From Bacillus sp. ISL-37 (GTDB lineage: Bacteria; Bacillota; Bacilli; Bacillales; Cytobacillaceae), in contig NZ_JAGGQL010000039.1 in NCBI RefSeq assembly GCF_018613315.1, positions 1-64,000 of the forward strand: a stretch of DNA of 64,000 nucleotides, given 5' to 3'. Below the pieces are notes generated by a model that was not told the origin of the DNA, did not search any database, and worked only from the letters and a program-made list of their open reading frames with translations. Positions 61,298 to 64,000 of the stretch are shown one piece after another. Each line of letters opens with the position of its first letter. Position 1 is the first letter of the stretch. The translations under genes and the position numbers were made by a program.

Positions 61298-61663
61298 TTA
61301 CTTCAATTCATTGACGATCCATTCGGCCATTTCTGCTTCCTTGCCAGCAGCCAGACCAGGAGGCATAGCTCCTTTACCATTTACCAAAATGTCTTTGATC
61401 TCATCCTGTGAGTACTTGCTGCCTACACCTTTCAATGAAGGACCCGATACACCTTCATACTGGTTTCCGTGGCAAGCTGCGCAAGATTGCTGGTAAAAAT
61501 CCTCTGGGTTCACTTCAGCAGTTTCTTCGGTCTTTTCGCCGCCCTCTTTTTCTTTAGCAAGATCCTTGGAATCCCCAACACCCTTGAAAGAAAGCAGGAA
61601 CATCAAGCCGATCCCCATTACCATGATCAACACGAACGGGATAATTGGATTACGATTCATCAT
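61298..61663 (-). CDS. cccA: Cytochrome c550, membrane-anchored
   Basis: A 121-residue c-type cytochrome. The N-terminal anchor is NPIIPFVLIMVMGIGLMFLLSF, followed by a Lys/Glu-rich linker. The haem site is CAACHG (Cys-Ala-Ala-Cys-His), with the distal Met in KGAMPPGLAAGKEAE. It is exposed outside the membrane as an electron carrier. AAGGAGGG lies before the ATG pair. In B. subtilis cccA lies next to sigA; here an acyl-CoA dehydrogenase and a membrane protein are inserted between them. Confidence 0.95.
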   Translation of the reverse strand: MMNRNPIIPFVLIMVMGIGLMFLLSFKGVGDSKDLAKEKEGGEKTEETAEVNPEDFYQQSCAACHGNQYEGVSGPSLKGVGSKYSQDEIKDILVNGKGAMPPGLAAGKEAEMAEWIVNELK

Positions 61664-61843
61664 ATACCCTCCTTTATGTACAACATCAAATCTTAAATAA
61701 TGATTTCACACAGATATTATTTTACTTGAAAAACGTTTACAGGGAAAGTAAAAAAGCAAACTTTGTCACACTTGTTCACAATTTAGACAAAAAAACTCCA
61801 TCGTTTGATGAAGTTTTTTGTAAAGCATATTTAGGATGCCCCG

Positions 61844-62983
61844 TTAGCAGCCAATTAATCTTGCAATAACCATTCTTTGGACTTCTGATGTGCCTTCACC
61901 AATTTCCAGAAGCTTTGCATCCCTCATGTAACGTTCCACTTCATATTCCCTCATATAGCCATATCCGCCGTGTATCTGGACTGCCTGATCAGCTACTTCC
62001 ATCGCAATTTCAGAGGCATAGAGCTTGCACATTGATGCTTCCTTTGAGAATGGACGTCCTTGATCCTTCAGCCAGGCGGCCTTATAGACCATATTGCGTG
62101 CAAGTTCAATCTTCATGGCCATGTCAGCAAGCTTGAACTGGATAGCCTGAAACTGTGATATTGGTCTGCCGAACTGCTGTCTTTCTTTGGCATACTGTAA
62201 CGCTTTTTCATAAGCGGCCTGAGCCACTCCTACAGCCATTGCGCCTATGCCGATCCTGCCGCCGTCCAGCGTCACAAGGAATTGCTTGAACCCTTCCCCT
62301 TTTTTGCCAAGCAGGTTTTCAAGAGGAACATGGACATCTTCCATCACCAGCTGAGTAGTATTCGATGCATTTAATCCCATCTTTTCATAATTATCAATGA
62401 CAGAAAACCCTGGTGCATCGGTTGGCACGATAATCGCACTGATTTCCTTTTTTCCATCCACATTACCAGTGATCGCCGTCATTGCAAGATGTTTGGCATA
62501 GCTTGCATTCGTGATAAAGTTCTTGCTGCCGTTGATGATGTATTCCCCATCAACCTCTTTTGCCGTCGTCTGGGTACCTCCTGCATCCGAGCCTGCATTA
62601 GGTTCGGTCAGTCCGAAAGCTCCCAGTGATTCGCCTGTGCAGATTGGTGCGAGGTATTTTCGCTTCTGCTCCTCTGTGCCGAATAGATTGATAGGCGCTC
62701 CTCCAAGAGATATATGGGCAGAATATGTAATCCCAGTTGAGGCGCATGCCTTGCTCAATTCTTCGGTTACAATCGCAAAACTAACCGTATCAGCTCCAGC
62801 TCCGCCATATTCCTCGGGGAACGGCAAGCCCAGCATTCCTAGTTCTCCCAGTTTTTTGAAGATTTCTGTCGGGAATTGTTTTGTTTTATCTCTTTCAATC
62901 GCTCCTGGAGCAACTTCTTCCTCCGCAAACTCTCTAATTGTCCTTTTAATCATTGCTTGTTCTGATGTTAAATCAAAATTCAT
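61844..62983 (-). CDS. Acyl-CoA dehydrogenase
   Basis: FAD-dependent acyl-CoA dehydrogenase of 379 residues from ATG 62983 (MNFDLTSEQAMIKRTIREFAEEEV), fixed by AAGGGGG. Signatures are GAFGLTEPNAGSDAGGTQTTA, RQQFGRPISQFQAIQFKLADMA, QIHGGYGYMREYEVERYMRDAKLLEIGEGTSEVQRMVIARLI. The catalytic base expected for short-chain or butyryl-type enzymes is the Glu in EIGEGTSE. Substrate length cannot be fixed by eye. An in-frame upstream start would add two to fourteen residues. Not in the B. subtilis order at this place. Confidence 0.94.
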   Translation of the reverse strand: MNFDLTSEQAMIKRTIREFAEEEVAPGAIERDKTKQFPTEIFKKLGELGMLGLPFPEEYGGAGADTVSFAIVTEELSKACASTGITYSAHISLGGAPINLFGTEEQKRKYLAPICTGESLGAFGLTEPNAGSDAGGTQTTAKEVDGEYIINGSKNFITNASYAKHLAMTAITGNVDGKKEISAIIVPTDAPGFSVIDNYEKMGLNASNTTQLVMEDVHVPLENLLGKKGEGFKQFLVTLDGGRIGIGAMAVGVAQAAYEKALQYAKERQQFGRPISQFQAIQFKLADMAMKIELARNMVYKAAWLKDQGRPFSKEASMCKLYASEIAMEVADQAVQIHGGYGYMREYEVERYMRDAKLLEIGEGTSEVQRMVIARLIGC

Positions 62984-63081
62984 TTCCATCCCCCTTAAAA
63001 CATTGAATACGTTTACATTCTTCATTATAAAGGGGGATAAACAATTTTCTCAACATTTAAAAACTTTTAAATTGTTAAAAA

Positions 63082-63612
63082 TTATATAAATATAGTAATT
63101 AACAGGACGATTAACCCTATGATTCCTGATATTTTGAAGCTCACTATCTTCCACCTCGTCCCTGCTGTAATCCACAGTAAGCAGTTCAGCCCGGCTACGA
63201 TGTAAAGCATGACGGGATGGTCTGGAAATATTATTTCAGCTGCCTGAACAGATGTAATTAATAAAAGAAGTGCAGAAGCGAGTAATGGGATCAAATCAAA
63301 AAAAGATTTTTTTAACATATAAAAGGCTACTGAAAGGGTTGTAACTCCAAAAAAAATGATAAGGGCAGTTTGCAAAAAGAGCGACAATTCAGTAAAATAA
63401 AATAAAAAAACTGAAAGCGATAACAATCCAATTAGAATTAAACCTAATATTCCCTTAGTGCGGCTCGGCCTATTTCTTCTAGTCGAGTCATCTTCAGAGC
63501 TACCCTCTGTATACAGGTTCAAGAGGAAATCACAATAGTGCTCAGGCAACAGCCTGTTTTGTTTCCAGTGCTTAATCTCATTGGTTATGATTTTCCTGCG
63601 ATGGTCATCCAT
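63082..63612 (-). CDS. Hypothetical membrane protein
   Basis: About 176 residues. A hydrophilic N-terminus (DDHRRKIITNEIKHWKQNRLLPEHYCDFLLNLYTEG) is of the type seen in Bacillus proteins with a short SHOCT/DUF-like recruiting helix. Five or six hydrophobic segments follow (GILGLILIGLLSLSVFLFYF, LFLQTALIIFFGVTTLSVAFYM, LIPLLASALLLLITSVQAAEII). I do not recognise the family. ATG 63612 is the more likely start, while 63624 is in frame. It lies 80 bp behind the sigA terminator on the same strand. Confidence 0.8.
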   Translation of the reverse strand: MDDHRRKIITNEIKHWKQNRLLPEHYCDFLLNLYTEGSSEDDSTRRNRPSRTKGILGLILIGLLSLSVFLFYFTELSLFLQTALIIFFGVTTLSVAFYMLKKSFFDLIPLLASALLLLITSVQAAEIIFPDHPVMLYIVAGLNCLLWITAGTRWKIVSFKISGIIGLIVLLITIFI

Positions 63613-63674
63613 ATGTAGGCACATCCTGTCTTAATGGTTATCGGAGCTAATAATCGGCGAAAAGGAAGTAAAAA

Positions 63675-63716
63675 AGGAATAATTTACTTTTATTTTAAAA
63701 AGTAAACTATTCCTTG
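63675..63716 (-). terminator. Terminator behind sigA
   Basis: Minus-strand hairpin AAGGAATAGTTTACTTTT / AAAAGTAAATTATTCCTT with one mismatch and a T run. Confidence 0.9.
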
Positions 63717-63722
63717 GCAATC

Positions 63723-64000
<278 letters not shown>

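Noticed and set aside
62511-63089. 192-codon open frame antisense to the acyl-CoA dehydrogenase
   Set aside because: Sense gene is unambiguous, and the antisense product is Ser/Pro-rich without start signals.

Overview
The window is chromosomal DNA from a spore-forming Firmicute of the Bacillaceae. Gene order closely follows the Bacillus subtilis yqh-yqg-yqf segment: gcvPB-gcvPA-gcvT, comG, mgsR, yqgY, yqgS-type LTA synthase, glcK, yqgQ, gluP, pst-phoU, pbpA, sodA, ispG, zur, nfo, cshB, vrrA/yqfQ, ispH, yqfO-trmK, cccA, sigA. It is not B. subtilis. Genes absent from that arrangement are interleaved: a SufR-like regulator, a Crp/Fnr regulator with a C-terminal Fe-S cysteine motif, an Na/Pi symporter, L-lactate dehydrogenase, a znuCB-type transporter beside zur, an acyl-CoA dehydrogenase and several unrecognised genes. 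The intergenic repeats also look lineage-specific. A Mesobacillus/Cytobacillus/Neobacillus-like organism is a reasonable guess, but the sequence alone does not fix the genus.

Layout. 1-4.6 kb: a tandem palindrome array, then the glycine cleavage operon under a tandem glycine riboswitch. 4.8-7.2 kb: a SNF2-type helicase and its partner. 7.3-12 kb: yqzE, aroK and the seven-gene comG competence pseudopilus operon, which runs into a tRNA-Gln. 12.3-18.7 kb: small regulators (mgsR, a SufR-like protein), metabolic proteins, a likely C-rich small RNA and a thiamine-binding-type protein. 18.9-30.9 kb: LTA synthase, glucokinase, a GerA/SpoVAF-type spore membrane protein, rhomboid protease, LDH, 5-formyl-THF cyclo-ligase and rpmG, separated by repeats. 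31-34.4 kb: an unusual DUF4912/glycosyltransferase/orphan operon and the yqzD-yqzC pair. 34.8-39.3 kb: pstSCAB-phoU with a clear Pho box. 39.5-48.7 kb: PBP2, MFS transporter, MnSOD, an Fnr-like regulator, DUF456, NptA and DUF1189. 48.9-59.1 kb: LysM protein, ispG, a repeat-rich membrane protein, yqfW, zur-znuBC, nfo, cshB, vrrA and ispH. 59.4-64 kb: yqfO-trmK, cccA, acyl-CoA dehydrogenase, a membrane protein and the 3' part of sigA, cut by the window edge.

The most unusual content is intergenic. (a) Three arrays at 1-285, 45131-45433 and 54550-54822 have unrelated sequences but one architecture: five or six copies of a hairpin unit with a period of 52, 53 and 52 bp. The two whose neighbours are both visible lie between convergent genes. 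(b) A GC-rich repeat of about 130 bp lies immediately behind ispG, ispH and yqgV. In each case it is in the same orientation and its first bases form part of the TAA stop codon. (c) A second dispersed palindromic element occurs three times (22.5, 27.9, 34.5 kb), each copy carrying a nested hairpin insert. (d) Two comG genes appear to lack any canonical start codon at the position demanded by protein homology and Shine-Dalgarno sites (ATA for comGG, ATT for comGA).

Visible regulation includes the glycine riboswitch, a four-repeat Pho box before pstS, a Zur-like box at the znuCB-zur promoter, a PerR-like box and a second inverted repeat at sodA, and a consensus SigK promoter before the VrrA/YqfQ gene. 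Assignments rest on reading motifs and gene order; no database search was possible.
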